From: Desulfosporosinus metallidurans
GTDB lineage: Bacteria > Bacillota > Desulfitobacteriia > Desulfitobacteriales > Desulfitobacteriaceae
Assembly: GCF_001936615.1 (NCBI RefSeq)
Contig: NZ_MLBF01000002.1
Coordinates: 186,001-250,000 of the forward strand
Length of the DNA stretch: 64,000 nt
Direction: 5' to 3'
The notes beneath the pieces were generated by a model. The model did no database searches. It saw nothing but the letters and a program-made list of their open reading frames with translations, and was not told the origin of the DNA. Shown here one piece after another: positions 46,082 to 54,497 of this stretch. The translations under genes and the position numbers were made by a program. Within the stretch, counting starts at the first letter, position 1. Each line of letters begins with the position of its first letter.

Positions 46082-46098
46082 TGATGGTCAGACCATCA
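46082..46098. promoter_or_regulatory. Perfect FadR/LldR-type operator upstream of lutC
   Basis: TGATGGTCAGACCATCA is an exact 8-1-8 palindrome centred 84 bases upstream of the lutC start. The core TGGTCNGACCA matches the consensus bound by FadR-subfamily GntR regulators such as LldR, LutR and PdhR. Lactate-responsive repression is the natural inference. No FadR-type GntR gene is in this window, so the regulator must lie elsewhere. Confidence 0.75.
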
Positions 46099-46251
46099 TA
46101 CCATACAACAAGTTTAATATTAAGATAGATTTCAGGAAATTACAATATCTTTAATACCAAAATTTTAAATATTTTGTTACCTTTAGGCTGTATGGTTTCC
46201 ATCGTTTTGGGGGAATCTTTAATTTGAAGAATTATAAGGGAGGAAGATGAT

Positions 46252-46464
46252 ATGCCAGAAAACGATGCACCAGATGAACTAAGGGCTATTGGAGGAGAAT
46301 GTTCCTATTTTAAATCAAGTTATCCTGTTGAGCGCTCTAATGACCTTATGGGAGCTACGATCACAAGTTGCGATATGTGCCAACGATGGGATAATGGATA
46401 CTGCGATATTTTCTTACGGGAACGCTTTGGAGAATCTACGGATGACGATTCCCTCCGGAGATGA
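46252..46464 (+). CDS. Small four-cysteine protein, 70 residues
   Basis: No family recognised. Cysteines at residues 17, 40, 43 and 51 give a C-x22-C-x2-C-x7-C pattern (with CDMCQRWDNGYC), suggesting a zinc or Fe-S site. The ATG has GGGAGGAAG upstream. It diverges from the lactate operon, with the operator in the shared upstream region; co-regulation is possible but not shown. Confidence 0.75.
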   Translation: MPENDAPDELRAIGGECSYFKSSYPVERSNDLMGATITSCDMCQRWDNGYCDIFLRERFGESTDDDSLRR

Positions 46465-46587
46465 TTATAATTTCCATGAGAATAATTGATCTCCTATAAA
46501 TTACACATTGATTTTCGACAAAGTTTGCGTTAATGTATAAATAAGTAAAGTCTAGTCGGTAGTATCTTGACTAGGCCTTGCGCATAA

Positions 46588-46613
46588 GGGGATTTCCGGA
46601 CGCGGAAATCCCC
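46588..46613. other. Perfect 10-bp hairpin between small Cys protein and tRNA gene
   Basis: GGGGATTTCC and GGAAATCCCC enclose a six-base loop. Neither strand has a strong T run, so it is only a possible terminator of the upstream gene. The rest of 46465-46670 shows nothing else. Confidence 0.45.
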
Positions 46614-46670
46614 GAAAATACGTTTAATCATTATAAATGATTTTAAATCTTTAATGGATAGCAAAAAGGC

Positions 46671-46698
46671 TTGCAATTTTAGTTCATTGGATTATAAT
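46671..46698 (+). promoter_or_regulatory. Promoter for tRNA-Ala
   Basis: TTGCAA and TATAAT (perfect -10) are spaced 16 bases apart; the -10 ends 11 bases before the mature tRNA 5' end. Confidence 0.7.
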
Positions 46699-46709
46699 TA
46701 ATAATTGTT

Positions 46710-46785
46710 GGGGGTATAGCTCAGCTGGGAGAGCGCTAGATTCGCATTTTAGAGGCCAGCGGTTCGATCCCGCTTACCTCCACCA
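46710..46785 (+). tRNA. tRNA-Ala(CGC)
   Basis: 76 bases including encoded CCA. Acceptor stem GGGGGTA/TACCTCC, D-arm GCTC/GAGC, anticodon stem CTAGA/TTTAG and T-arm AGCGG/CCGCT fold as a normal cloverleaf. The anticodon loop is TTCGCAT, so the anticodon is CGC and reads GCG alanine codons. It has its own promoter and terminator. Confidence 0.95.
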
Positions 46786-46803
46786 TCTTAATGATAGGTT
46801 GTC

Positions 46804-46840
46804 AGGGGTTACGTACATAAGTTTACGTGACCTCTTTTCT
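46804..46840 (+). terminator. Terminator of the tRNA-Ala gene
   Basis: Eleven-pair stem (46804-46814 with 46825-46835, two G-U pairs) then TTTTCT. Confidence 0.8.
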
Positions 46841-46923
46841 ATTGACCAATTATTCATAATGTGCTCCCCGTTTAAGATGTTCTAATTGTCCTCTTTCTCT
46901 AGTAAGATAAACGGGGGGATAGA

Positions 46924-47703
46924 ATGCAACGCGTTCAATACGATCTAGAACTACTTTATGTGCAAAAAATTTACTATTTCATGTTCTTGGCGACGTTTAC
47001 CATAATAGCCTGTGCAATCACACTTTGGCGTTTTGACTGGAAAAGTGGTCTATTTGTTCTCGGAAGCGGTCTGGGCTTATCCTATATCGCCATGCTCAAA
47101 AAGAAGAACTTTATTCCTCCAGGACAAAAAACAACTGCAAGACGAATGGCACGTGCTATTTCCCAGGACACCAGTCCCTTGTCGATTGCTCGCTTTGCAA
47201 GCCAACTTTATTATTACTTTCATAAACCTACTCAAGCTATTTCCCTTCTGGAAAAATTTTTATCTAGTCATGATCCTTTGCTTTGCATGACACTCGGAGA
47301 TATCCTTCTTAAAGAAGGCAAGGCGAAACGGGCTCTCTATGTTTTACGCGATAATCCCCATTCTTTCGTTGACCCACTTCTACTTTCAATGCAAGGTCAT
47401 GTTCTCAAACAAATTGGAAAAACCCCTGAAGCCGTAAGAATGTTCGAACGAAGTTTACATCTCGCTAAACAAAACGGATTTCCTCATAATGGAGCCCATT
47501 TAGTTACCCAAAAACTTCTTACTCTGAGTTATACGGCCAGTATTCATCATACTCTTGCAGACTGCTATGTTATTCTTGAAGATTTGCCGAAAGCCAAACG
47601 GCATTGCCGAGCTGGAAACCGACTACTTTTTGACCTCTCACTGTGGCACTACTGCCCGCAGCCACCTATTGGTTCTGCAAAAAACTGCAAAAAATCATAT
47701 TAG
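46924..47703 (+). CDS. Membrane-anchored TPR-like protein
   Basis: 259 residues. Two N-terminal membrane spans (about 15-58, FMFLATFTIIACAITLW and SGLFVLGSGLGLSYIAML) precede a cytoplasmic TPR-like region from about 75 (ARFASQLYYYFHKPTQAISLLEKFL, LLSMQGHVLKQIGKTPEAVRMFERSLHLA). No family assigned. The protein is a scaffold candidate; stands alone in its transcription unit. Confidence 0.75.
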   Translation: MQRVQYDLELLYVQKIYYFMFLATFTIIACAITLWRFDWKSGLFVLGSGLGLSYIAMLKKKNFIPPGQKTTARRMARAISQDTSPLSIARFASQLYYYFHKPTQAISLLEKFLSSHDPLLCMTLGDILLKEGKAKRALYVLRDNPHSFVDPLLLSMQGHVLKQIGKTPEAVRMFERSLHLAKQNGFPHNGAHLVTQKLLTLSYTASIHHTLADCYVILEDLPKAKRHCRAGNRLLFDLSLWHYCPQPPIGSAKNCKKSY

Positions 47704-47851
47704 TTCAGCATTCTTTTCCCTTTTAGTCTTAGCTTCATTTCCCTATTCCAACAGGTTTTTCATGGATTGTTCTTTATAATAAGGATAATGCCAGTACATT
47801 ATCGCATAATAGAACTAATCCAAACTCAAATTCTCGAATGGAGGGTGAAAA

Positions 47852-48073
47852 ATGCTGTCTACTCATGGTGAAGAGGTTCTGGGATTTATTCGTGATTTTG
47901 AAACGTCCTCTCGTGAATATCTTCTCTCCAAAGGTTTGAGTGAAAACGAGATGACCAACGCCTATCTCGACTTGCAATGGAATTTCCTCCATACTATTCT
48001 TAAACAACGTGCAGGGAGGCCTCGCAAAACTACCCCACACTATTTTCTACGTTCTAAAAAACACGCTATATAG
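47852..48073 (+). CDS. Small hypothetical protein, 73 residues
   Basis: A clear ribosome-binding site (GGAGGG) precedes the ATG by 6 bases. No family recognised; helical and basic at the C-terminus (KQRAGRPRKTTPHYFLRSKK). No Cys cluster or membrane span. Real translation is likely from the initiation region and the terminator-like inverted repeat that follows. Confidence 0.6.
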   Translation: MLSTHGEEVLGFIRDFETSSREYLLSKGLSENEMTNAYLDLQWNFLHTILKQRAGRPRKTTPHYFLRSKKHAI

Positions 48074-48076
48074 ATG

Positions 48077-48127
48077 CCCCCCTAATCATCTTACGTTCTA
48101 GATCGTTCTAAGTAAGTGATTGGGGGG
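48077..48127. terminator. Inverted repeat after the 73-residue protein gene
   Basis: CCCCCC-AATCA-TTAC pairs with GTAA-TGATT-GGGGGG across small bulges. It lies between converging genes and probably acts on both strands, though T runs are weak. Confidence 0.6.
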
Positions 48128-48140
48128 ATTTGTATTAGAG

Positions 48141-49730
48141 CTATCTAAAATAAGATACTTTATACAAACGTTGATACCTCTGTAAAGCACGAATAGCTGT
48201 CAGTGCCGTCGTCAACGGTTCTTCATAATTCCATCCCTTTGCATAAACCCCCTTAAAAGAAGGTTCAAAGGAACCATTGCTGTTTTGAACACTGAGGAGG
48301 TTCCTGACTCCTTGATCCAAAACTTCCCTTGGAACAACTCTAGTATATCGCCATAACCCGGCCAGAGCCAAGCCAGTTTCAACAACTGAACCCCATCCCC
48401 CATCACTGTTTTGAGCATTAATTAGATATCCCTGCCCTTTTTTCCGTGCTACGAGGATGTGTCGAGCGGTGTTCCACTTTTCCCAACTAAACTTCCATTT
48501 GCTGAGTAATTCTAAGGCCTGCGCTGTGCTATAAACCGAACCTTCAAACCAAGATGCCGGAAAGGCACCATGTTCGTCTTGCTGAGCCAAAATCCAATTG
48601 AGCCCTCGCCAGATTCGTTCATCTTGAGCTCGAGAACGCCGCCATAAAGCCTCTAAAACATGAATACTAACATCAACACTCGGAATATAGACTGGAAACT
48701 CTGAAGCGACATTGGGGGGTAGCCCTTGAAAACCAGGAAATGTTCCCCAGCTTCCGTCAGTATTTTGCAACTGCTTTAGGAGATTAACTCCTAACTTATT
48801 CTCCTCACCTAGCGCTTGATGCAAACCGATCAGAGCAACAGCCGTATCGTCCAAGTCTGGGTGAGTGTACGGAGGGGTACTTCCATAACTCCCATCCGCA
48901 TTCTGTCCCTTCTTTAACCAATCTACTGCTTGATTTAGCCAAGGGATATCTGAGGGTCTCTGAGTTGTTTCGCCGAAGACACAAACGGCCCATCCGATGG
49001 TCCATATTTTGAGTTGGTCGAAAGCTGGCCACCCTCCACTTGAATACTGTTTCTGAAGCAACCAACGCCCGGCTTTTTGGGTTTGTTCTGTATAACCGCT
49101 ACTCTTACTCATTAATGCAAGAATCGATAAACTCGTGGAGACGATGTCTTCTGCCCAAGAACCGTCAGTCATTTGTGTTTCCAGAAGGTACTTAATGCCT
49201 TTCTGAATCCCATCTTGAGAGTTTGAGGCAAGAAGGGACGCCGCAACAACGACTGGTCGTCCATAGGGCGGTAACTTGGCTAAAACCCTGTCTTCGAGAA
49301 TAGTAGGGAACAAAATTTCTTCGGGCGTAGGTCCCTCCAGTCCGGGAACCACTTTTTGCCCCAACGATAAGATCACATGAGAAAATTGGCGTACCTGAGA
49401 TAAAAGCCTAATCCTAGCCTTCCACCCACCTTGACTCCCCTGAAGAACCGTCCCAACGATCTTCGTTATTTCTTCATCCGGTTTATCACCGGGAAACTTA
49501 CCCCAGCCACCGTGATGTTGCTGCCTCAACCACTGTATACCTCGCTGCTGAGCAGTCTCAAATCCTCTCCCAACAGCGAGCAGTGCAAGAGCTGCAAGCG
49601 CCGTTGCCCCAGGGCTTGAAGATACACCGTAAGTTTCGTCCGGGTTTCCCGAGAGGATCTGCTCCACGCCCTCAGACACGAAATTCCGTGCTTTATCAAG
49701 GCCCTCTTGGACATCTTTTTTAAGATCCAT
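48141..49730 (-). CDS. Squalene-hopene-cyclase-like terpene cyclase, short form
   Basis: 529 residues, about 100 fewer than usual squalene-hopene cyclases (~630). The catalytic acid motif DLDDTA (DxDDTA) is at about residue 283. At least five QW-type repeats are seen (QQHHGGWGKF, QMTDGSWAE, QNADGSYGS, QNTDGSWGTF, QNSDGGWGS). It resembles sporulenol synthase (SqhC) as well as hopene cyclases. The N-terminus looks short, although the QW ladder is intact. No upstream partner gene is adjacent. Confidence 0.82.
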   Translation of the reverse strand: MDLKKDVQEGLDKARNFVSEGVEQILSGNPDETYGVSSSPGATALAALALLAVGRGFETAQQRGIQWLRQQHHGGWGKFPGDKPDEEITKIVGTVLQGSQGGWKARIRLLSQVRQFSHVILSLGQKVVPGLEGPTPEEILFPTILEDRVLAKLPPYGRPVVVAASLLASNSQDGIQKGIKYLLETQMTDGSWAEDIVSTSLSILALMSKSSGYTEQTQKAGRWLLQKQYSSGGWPAFDQLKIWTIGWAVCVFGETTQRPSDIPWLNQAVDWLKKGQNADGSYGSTPPYTHPDLDDTAVALIGLHQALGEENKLGVNLLKQLQNTDGSWGTFPGFQGLPPNVASEFPVYIPSVDVSIHVLEALWRRSRAQDERIWRGLNWILAQQDEHGAFPASWFEGSVYSTAQALELLSKWKFSWEKWNTARHILVARKKGQGYLINAQNSDGGWGSVVETGLALAGLWRYTRVVPREVLDQGVRNLLSVQNSNGSFEPSFKGVYAKGWNYEEPLTTALTAIRALQRYQRLYKVSYFR

Positions 49731-49895
49731 AGAACTTTCTCCGTCCTCATATTTAGCGTGTGCTATAGTATGATTTATGTTAGATGGAGGGAAATTGTTC
49801 CATATAAGTCATGACGCCGAACCAGAAGGTTCGGCATCTTGGCTTCTTATCAGTTTTAAAAGACATGTTATCTCCATTTGAAACAATAACTTCAT

Positions 49896-50348
49896 TTAAA
49901 GAATACGACTGACTGCAATTTCGTCACAATTTGGGAACTTGATACAGTTAATACACTCTGTCCAAACCTTTTGAGGCATTTCATCCTTACTAACCTCTTC
50001 ATAACCACAATGTTTGAAAAACTCTGGCTGATAAGTCAGAGCAAAAAGCTTTGTACAGCCCAGTTCCCTCGCTTCTTGTTCGAGTCCTTTGACGATCTGT
50101 GTTCCAATCCCTCTCCGTTTATAGTCACTGGAAACTGCTAATGCGCGTATTTCCGCTAAGTCACTCCAAAGGATGTGGAGGGATGCAACCCCCACCAATT
50201 GTCCATCTACTTCAGCCAGCAGGAACTCGCGAATATTTTCATAAAGCATATTTCTTGATCGGCCAAGCATAAGTCCTTGTTCTGCATTACTATTTATTAA
50301 TATCATCATCTCTTCAACATCCGCTATTCGGGCCTTACGCAATTTCAT
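49896..50348 (-). CDS. Short ArgA-like GNAT acetyltransferase
   Basis: 150 residues from an ATG with AAGGAGAG upstream; the longer frame starts in the operator. The GNAT fold has AEIRALAVSSDYKRRGIGTQIVKGLEQEARELGC and the end YEEVSKDEMPQKVWTECINCIKFPNCDEIA, features of short N-acetylglutamate synthases (ArgA-like, COG1246). It likely makes N-acetylglutamate, the first step of arginine synthesis. A perfect palindrome precedes it. The cysteine-rich tail (CINC...C) is normal in the family. Confidence 0.85.
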   Translation of the reverse strand: MKLRKARIADVEEMMILINSNAEQGLMLGRSRNMLYENIREFLLAEVDGQLVGVASLHILWSDLAEIRALAVSSDYKRRGIGTQIVKGLEQEARELGCTKLFALTYQPEFFKHCGYEEVSKDEMPQKVWTECINCIKFPNCDEIAVSRIL

Positions 50349-50373
50349 TTCTTGCTCTCCTTCTGTCGTTTTG

Positions 50374-50397
50374 TTATATTGTATAATTATACAATAT
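50374..50397. promoter_or_regulatory. Perfect 24-base palindrome upstream of the ArgA-like gene, possible ARG box
   Basis: The centre is TTGTATAATTATACAA (50379-50394), with symmetric extensions on both sides. It resembles ArgR/AhrC ARG boxes of Gram-positive bacteria (TNTATAATTATNCA). A TATAAT in the palindrome, read on the minus strand, could be the -10 box, so the operator would overlap the promoter. ArgR binding is inferred. Confidence 0.6.
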
Positions 50398-50624
50398 ATC
50401 TTATATTGTTGCATCTCTTTTTAAACATAATTTCTTTTTGCTGTATTTGTCGAATTATTAATTCTTGCTTTTTCTTAATTAAGCTCACCCAAATGGGCAT
50501 TTATAATCAAATTATAAGTCTATTCTTCCTTTTGTAGCATCTCCTTTATCTTACAATTTTCTGCGCCCTTTTATGATACACTAATCAATGTTGAACATTG
50601 TATTACTGGAAGGAGAGTTATTGT

Positions 50625-52043
50625 GTGATTTTCTTAAACTTACGCACTCTACATCGACAAAGTGTCTTTATTTTTTTGTCTATCCTTCTTATTATAGACA
50701 TTGCCGTTATTAATATTTTGACACTTCCCAGTTTTTTTCGCATCATTCTCGTATTTTTCCCATACATCAGCGTCATATTATGGTTCGACCTTTGGGTAAG
50801 TACCGGGGGCAAAGTCTGGATTTTATCCACCGCTCTGCTCTTGAGCTCATCACTAGCTTATCCGAGATTTGTCTCAGCTCCGTTACTAATACTTCATATC
50901 TTCTTTCTGTTATTAATGTTTGGAATGATATTTTTTTATGAAAAAAATCAGGTCCAAGAAAGACTACTTCATCAACATCATCTAAAAGCAATGCGTGTCT
51001 TGCTTCGACAGGATCCTCCCATAATCCAAACTGTAGACTATACTCGCCAAGCAATTATTTTATTAGACAATAGAGGATTTATCATCGAAGCAAATCATCC
51101 ATCGTCCCTCCTCTTATCCTTACCTGAAACATCCTTGATTGGTCAACCTATATCCGATGTTTTAGGGATTCTACTTGATTTCCAGACGGCTGACACACCC
51201 GAGAACGGCGAATTCACCTTGAGAACTCAGGAATCGGGAGAAAAACATCTTCGTTTTGTAACTCGAACTTTATTGGATTCCCACATTCCATCTGGGACAC
51301 TAGTGATGCTCTTTGATATCAGCAAAGAAAAACAACGCTCGGAAGCGTATTTGCAAACTGCTAAACTTTCCGCTTTAAGCCAAGTCTCTGCAGGTTTAGC
51401 CCATGAAATTCGCAACCCCCTCACGACCATCAAAGGGTTTATGCAACTAATTACTCCCGAACAATGGCCTGAGTCCTTCCGCCCTTACCAGCAATTAATG
51501 CTTGACGAAATCCAGACGATTGTTCAACTGCTCAATAAATTCGTCCTCATGACAAGTCCTTCCGCTCCTCAGATGCAACCCATTAACCTGACAGAAACCA
51601 TTCATGCCCTTGTGCACACGATTCAACCCATTCGTCTTATGCAGGGCGTCACCCTAGGGCTTGAACTCTCCGCTCATGAGATCTATGTCATGGGCGACCC
51701 TGAACAACTTTCCCAGGCGCTTCTCTCACTTCTCAATAACGCTATAGAAGCCTCACCGAACGAAGGGAAAATTATTATTCGTTTGAAAGAAGACCAGGCA
51801 AACGTCAGAATAAGCGTTATTGATAACGGCCCTGGTATTCCGGAAAACCTTCGTCATCGTGTTCTTGATCCATTCTTCACCACTCAGGAAGAAGGCACTG
51901 GACTGGGATTAACCATTGCCCAACAAATCATCCTCGCCCACCATGGCAAGCTTCACTTCTCCGAGGCATTACCACCTTGTGGAACTGAAGCGATGATTGA
52001 TTTACCCTCTCTGTCGAGTTTTACGAATAGCCTTTCTGCCTAA
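50625..52043 (+). CDS. Sensor histidine kinase with PAS domain (sporulation-kinase-like)
   Basis: 472 residues from a GTG with AAGGAGAG at 7 bases. Four to five membrane spans cover about 10-115 and are followed by a PAS domain (about 140-240, DNRGFIIEANHPSSLLLSLP). The H-box is SAGLAHEIRNPLTTIKGFMQLI, then the HATPase region with LLNNAIEASP (N-box), DNGPGIP and GTGLGLTIAQQI (G boxes). The H-box wording is typical of KinA-E sporulation kinases. No cognate response regulator is adjacent, so it is orphan. Its stop overlaps the converging gene by 4 bases. Confidence 0.9.
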   Translation: MIFLNLRTLHRQSVFIFLSILLIIDIAVINILTLPSFFRIILVFFPYISVILWFDLWVSTGGKVWILSTALLLSSSLAYPRFVSAPLLILHIFFLLLMFGMIFFYEKNQVQERLLHQHHLKAMRVLLRQDPPIIQTVDYTRQAIILLDNRGFIIEANHPSSLLLSLPETSLIGQPISDVLGILLDFQTADTPENGEFTLRTQESGEKHLRFVTRTLLDSHIPSGTLVMLFDISKEKQRSEAYLQTAKLSALSQVSAGLAHEIRNPLTTIKGFMQLITPEQWPESFRPYQQLMLDEIQTIVQLLNKFVLMTSPSAPQMQPINLTETIHALVHTIQPIRLMQGVTLGLELSAHEIYVMGDPEQLSQALLSLLNNAIEASPNEGKIIIRLKEDQANVRISVIDNGPGIPENLRHRVLDPFFTTQEEGTGLGLTIAQQIILAHHGKLHFSEALPPCGTEAMIDLPSLSSFTNSLSA

Positions 52044-53269
52044 AGTGAATGGTTCAATAACGTACTTCGACAGTTTAGCTCATAAATACCTTTGTCCTGC
52101 CAATTTTCTGGTAAAGTCCAGATCGGAAACTTATCCACATCGTTTATCCAGCAGTACCAGCGTCGAAGTTCCTCTTCTAGGCCGAGTGTTGTCAGCCAAT
52201 GTACTCGCCCATCCCATACTAACGGATTCCCTTGTTCATTTTTAGCATTAACTAGAAGTGAACTTCGTTCCAACACACTTGCTAACATAATACTTCGCGA
52301 AGCTTTCATGAGAGGCTTTTCGAAAACGGGGCATACGACACTCAACTGTCCATTGCCTTGAAAGAAATACCATTCTTCCAGTTCAATAACAGAATTTTCA
52401 CCCCGTTCTTTAGGAAGCCACGGCCAAGGCCAAGAACTCCCCCAGAGCGATTTTAATACTCCGTCTCCCCGATGAAGCCATAAAGCTAAGAGATCTTGAG
52501 AGCGAAGTTTTCCTTCTTGCTTCAAGGATTCAAGGTAGTCTAAAATGCTCAAGATGACCGAACAAAAATCCATATTAAGTGACCCGGATGCATCCACCCA
52601 GCCCTGTTTTTGCCACTTTAACATTTGTTCATTCGTCTTAAGCCACTTTGCTTTGCTGTTCAATTCAAACTTCTTCCCTTTGCGCCGCACTTCGGCAATT
52701 TCAAAATTTCCCCATAGAAAAGCAATCTGTTGAGGTTTTATTACCATGCGGACCTGTCGACTAACTAATTGAGCGAAAAACGCATTCACGATCATAAGTT
52801 GTTGCCGAGCAACTGGATTTAAGCCTTGTCCCCATCGTTTCAAATCCGGACGCTCTTCCCCCAGAGCATAGCGTACCTGGCTGCAATGTTGCTCGTGAGG
52901 AATGAGGTATAAACTCGGCGTTAGTTTTTCACGCCAATAAATTGCCCTAGCAGAGATGGTTCCTCCTATTTTACCGACAGCATTTAAAAATGCTAATGAA
53001 AAATTGGGGGCTACAAAATAGATGACTGTCTTAGCACCATTACTTAGCCGATTCCCCCATAGTACTCCAGCTAAAAGAAATTCCTCTTCGCGCAAAATGG
53101 AAGAGCAGGCGATGATGCCAACACGCAAGGTCGTCTCTCCGCCCATGAAATAATTATAGTGTGCCGGGAGTCGATTTGCTTTCTTTTTATCCTCTGGGCA
53201 TTCAAGCCAGTTCTGAGCAATAAATACGTCAGGATGAGCTTCCCAGATCGTGTTCCAGGTAATACTCAC
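52040..53269 (-). CDS. Unknown protein, 409 residues, Trp-rich
   Basis: No family recognised. The start is a GTG with GGAGG at 7 bases. There is no signal peptide or membrane span; a hydrophobic block (TLRVGIIACSSILREEEFLLAGVLWG) near residue 50 and TVIYFVAPNFSLAFLNAVGKIGG near residue 85 form a possible Rossmann-like start. The remainder is rich in Trp and charged residues. It converges with the histidine kinase and precedes the P1 peptidase gene (85 bases). Function unknown. Confidence 0.75.
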   Translation of the reverse strand: MSITWNTIWEAHPDVFIAQNWLECPEDKKKANRLPAHYNYFMGGETTLRVGIIACSSILREEEFLLAGVLWGNRLSNGAKTVIYFVAPNFSLAFLNAVGKIGGTISARAIYWREKLTPSLYLIPHEQHCSQVRYALGEERPDLKRWGQGLNPVARQQLMIVNAFFAQLVSRQVRMVIKPQQIAFLWGNFEIAEVRRKGKKFELNSKAKWLKTNEQMLKWQKQGWVDASGSLNMDFCSVILSILDYLESLKQEGKLRSQDLLALWLHRGDGVLKSLWGSSWPWPWLPKERGENSVIELEEWYFFQGNGQLSVVCPVFEKPLMKASRSIMLASVLERSSLLVNAKNEQGNPLVWDGRVHWLTTLGLEEELRRWYCWINDVDKFPIWTLPENWQDKGIYELNCRSTLLNHSL

Positions 53270-53354
53270 AGTGAACCTCCCTTAGCTTTTCTCCATAAGC
53301 ATGTTTACGCGCTAAAGGCGAAGATCATGACAAATTTATAGGAAACTCAAAACC

Positions 53355-54434
53355 TTACCTTGGCCCTAGACCTCCATGCCAACTACGAACAATTTTTAGG
53401 GTTTCTTCAATAGGCAGAGCGTAGCGAGTATTTCCATCTCGCCCTTCCATGGTTTGTGCTAGAAACAGGGCGTTCCAAATGCTTTCGGCACTTGCTTCAA
53501 CCGCAGCTCTAAAGAAGTCATCCAATTCCCAGTCCGATAAATAATCATTACTCTCGCTTGAATAGGTACTAACCATCAAGCAGAAATCACCACTTCCTGC
53601 CATGGAAATTGAGCCTGTACGAGCCATCCCCAAACTAGCTCGACGCGCAAGCTGTTTTAGTTGCCAACGTGATAAGGGGGCATCCGTAATCCCCACAAGA
53701 ATCAGGGAACCAGGGATGCATCCCACTCCCCGGATCGAAAGAGACTGCCCAACAGGAACACCCGATAAGAGAAAGTCACGCAAGAGACCAAAATTTGCCA
53801 AGACAAGCATCCCTACAACATAGTTACTACCACTCTGATGAACAAGACGTGAAGAACTCCCAATTCCCCCTTTCATTTGAAAACAGGACATTCCGACCCC
53901 TGCTCCAATATTACCTTGCTCAATAGGCCCTTTTGTCGCACGTTGAAGAGCAAGCAGAGCATCCCACGGCTTAACATGGCGCCCCCGAATGTCATTTAAA
54001 TACGAATCATCACATTCCATGACCACAACATTCGGTGTCCGAACATCCTTCCCAATCTCAGGATTTTGCTGTAGTAAATACGTGATAACACCGTGGGCAA
54101 CATCGTTAACACTGAGTGTATTCGTTAGTAAAATCGGGCAATTAAGGATCCCCATCTCTTGAATAAAGGGAACACCAAGAGACTTCCCATACCCATTAAT
54201 AACTTCTATTCCTGCACGACAGGGGTGACGATAGAGATTATCCGAGCAAGGTAAGATCGCAGTCACTCCCGTCCGAACTGGCCCCCCTCCTGAGGGAACT
54301 AACGGTCCAACACCCTTAATCAAGGATATATTTCCTACCCGGACTCCTGGCACATCCGTAATATCATTATAGGGACCAACTGGCATCTGTCCCATCCACA
54401 GCCCTAAACTTCTCGGCGTGCTTCTTTTTTGCAT
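53355..54434 (-). CDS. P1-family (DmpA) peptidase
   Basis: 359 residues. Typical start NDITDVPGVRVGN and the autoprocessing region GNIGAGVGMSC...GGIGSSSR, with the catalytic Ser in GGIGSSSRLV. Family members are N-terminal nucleophile aminopeptidases (L-aminopeptidase/D-amidase, BapA). Substrate unknown. Single gene; no signal peptide. Confidence 0.9.
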   Translation of the reverse strand: MQKRSTPRSLGLWMGQMPVGPYNDITDVPGVRVGNISLIKGVGPLVPSGGGPVRTGVTAILPCSDNLYRHPCRAGIEVINGYGKSLGVPFIQEMGILNCPILLTNTLSVNDVAHGVITYLLQQNPEIGKDVRTPNVVVMECDDSYLNDIRGRHVKPWDALLALQRATKGPIEQGNIGAGVGMSCFQMKGGIGSSSRLVHQSGSNYVVGMLVLANFGLLRDFLLSGVPVGQSLSIRGVGCIPGSLILVGITDAPLSRWQLKQLARRASLGMARTGSISMAGSGDFCLMVSTYSSESNDYLSDWELDDFFRAAVEASAESIWNALFLAQTMEGRDGNTRYALPIEETLKIVRSWHGGLGPR

Positions 54435-54497
54435 TAAAAATCCCTCCGTTGTTACTCTATGGGCAACAACGAAGGGATATGAATAAGACGAGACCTC

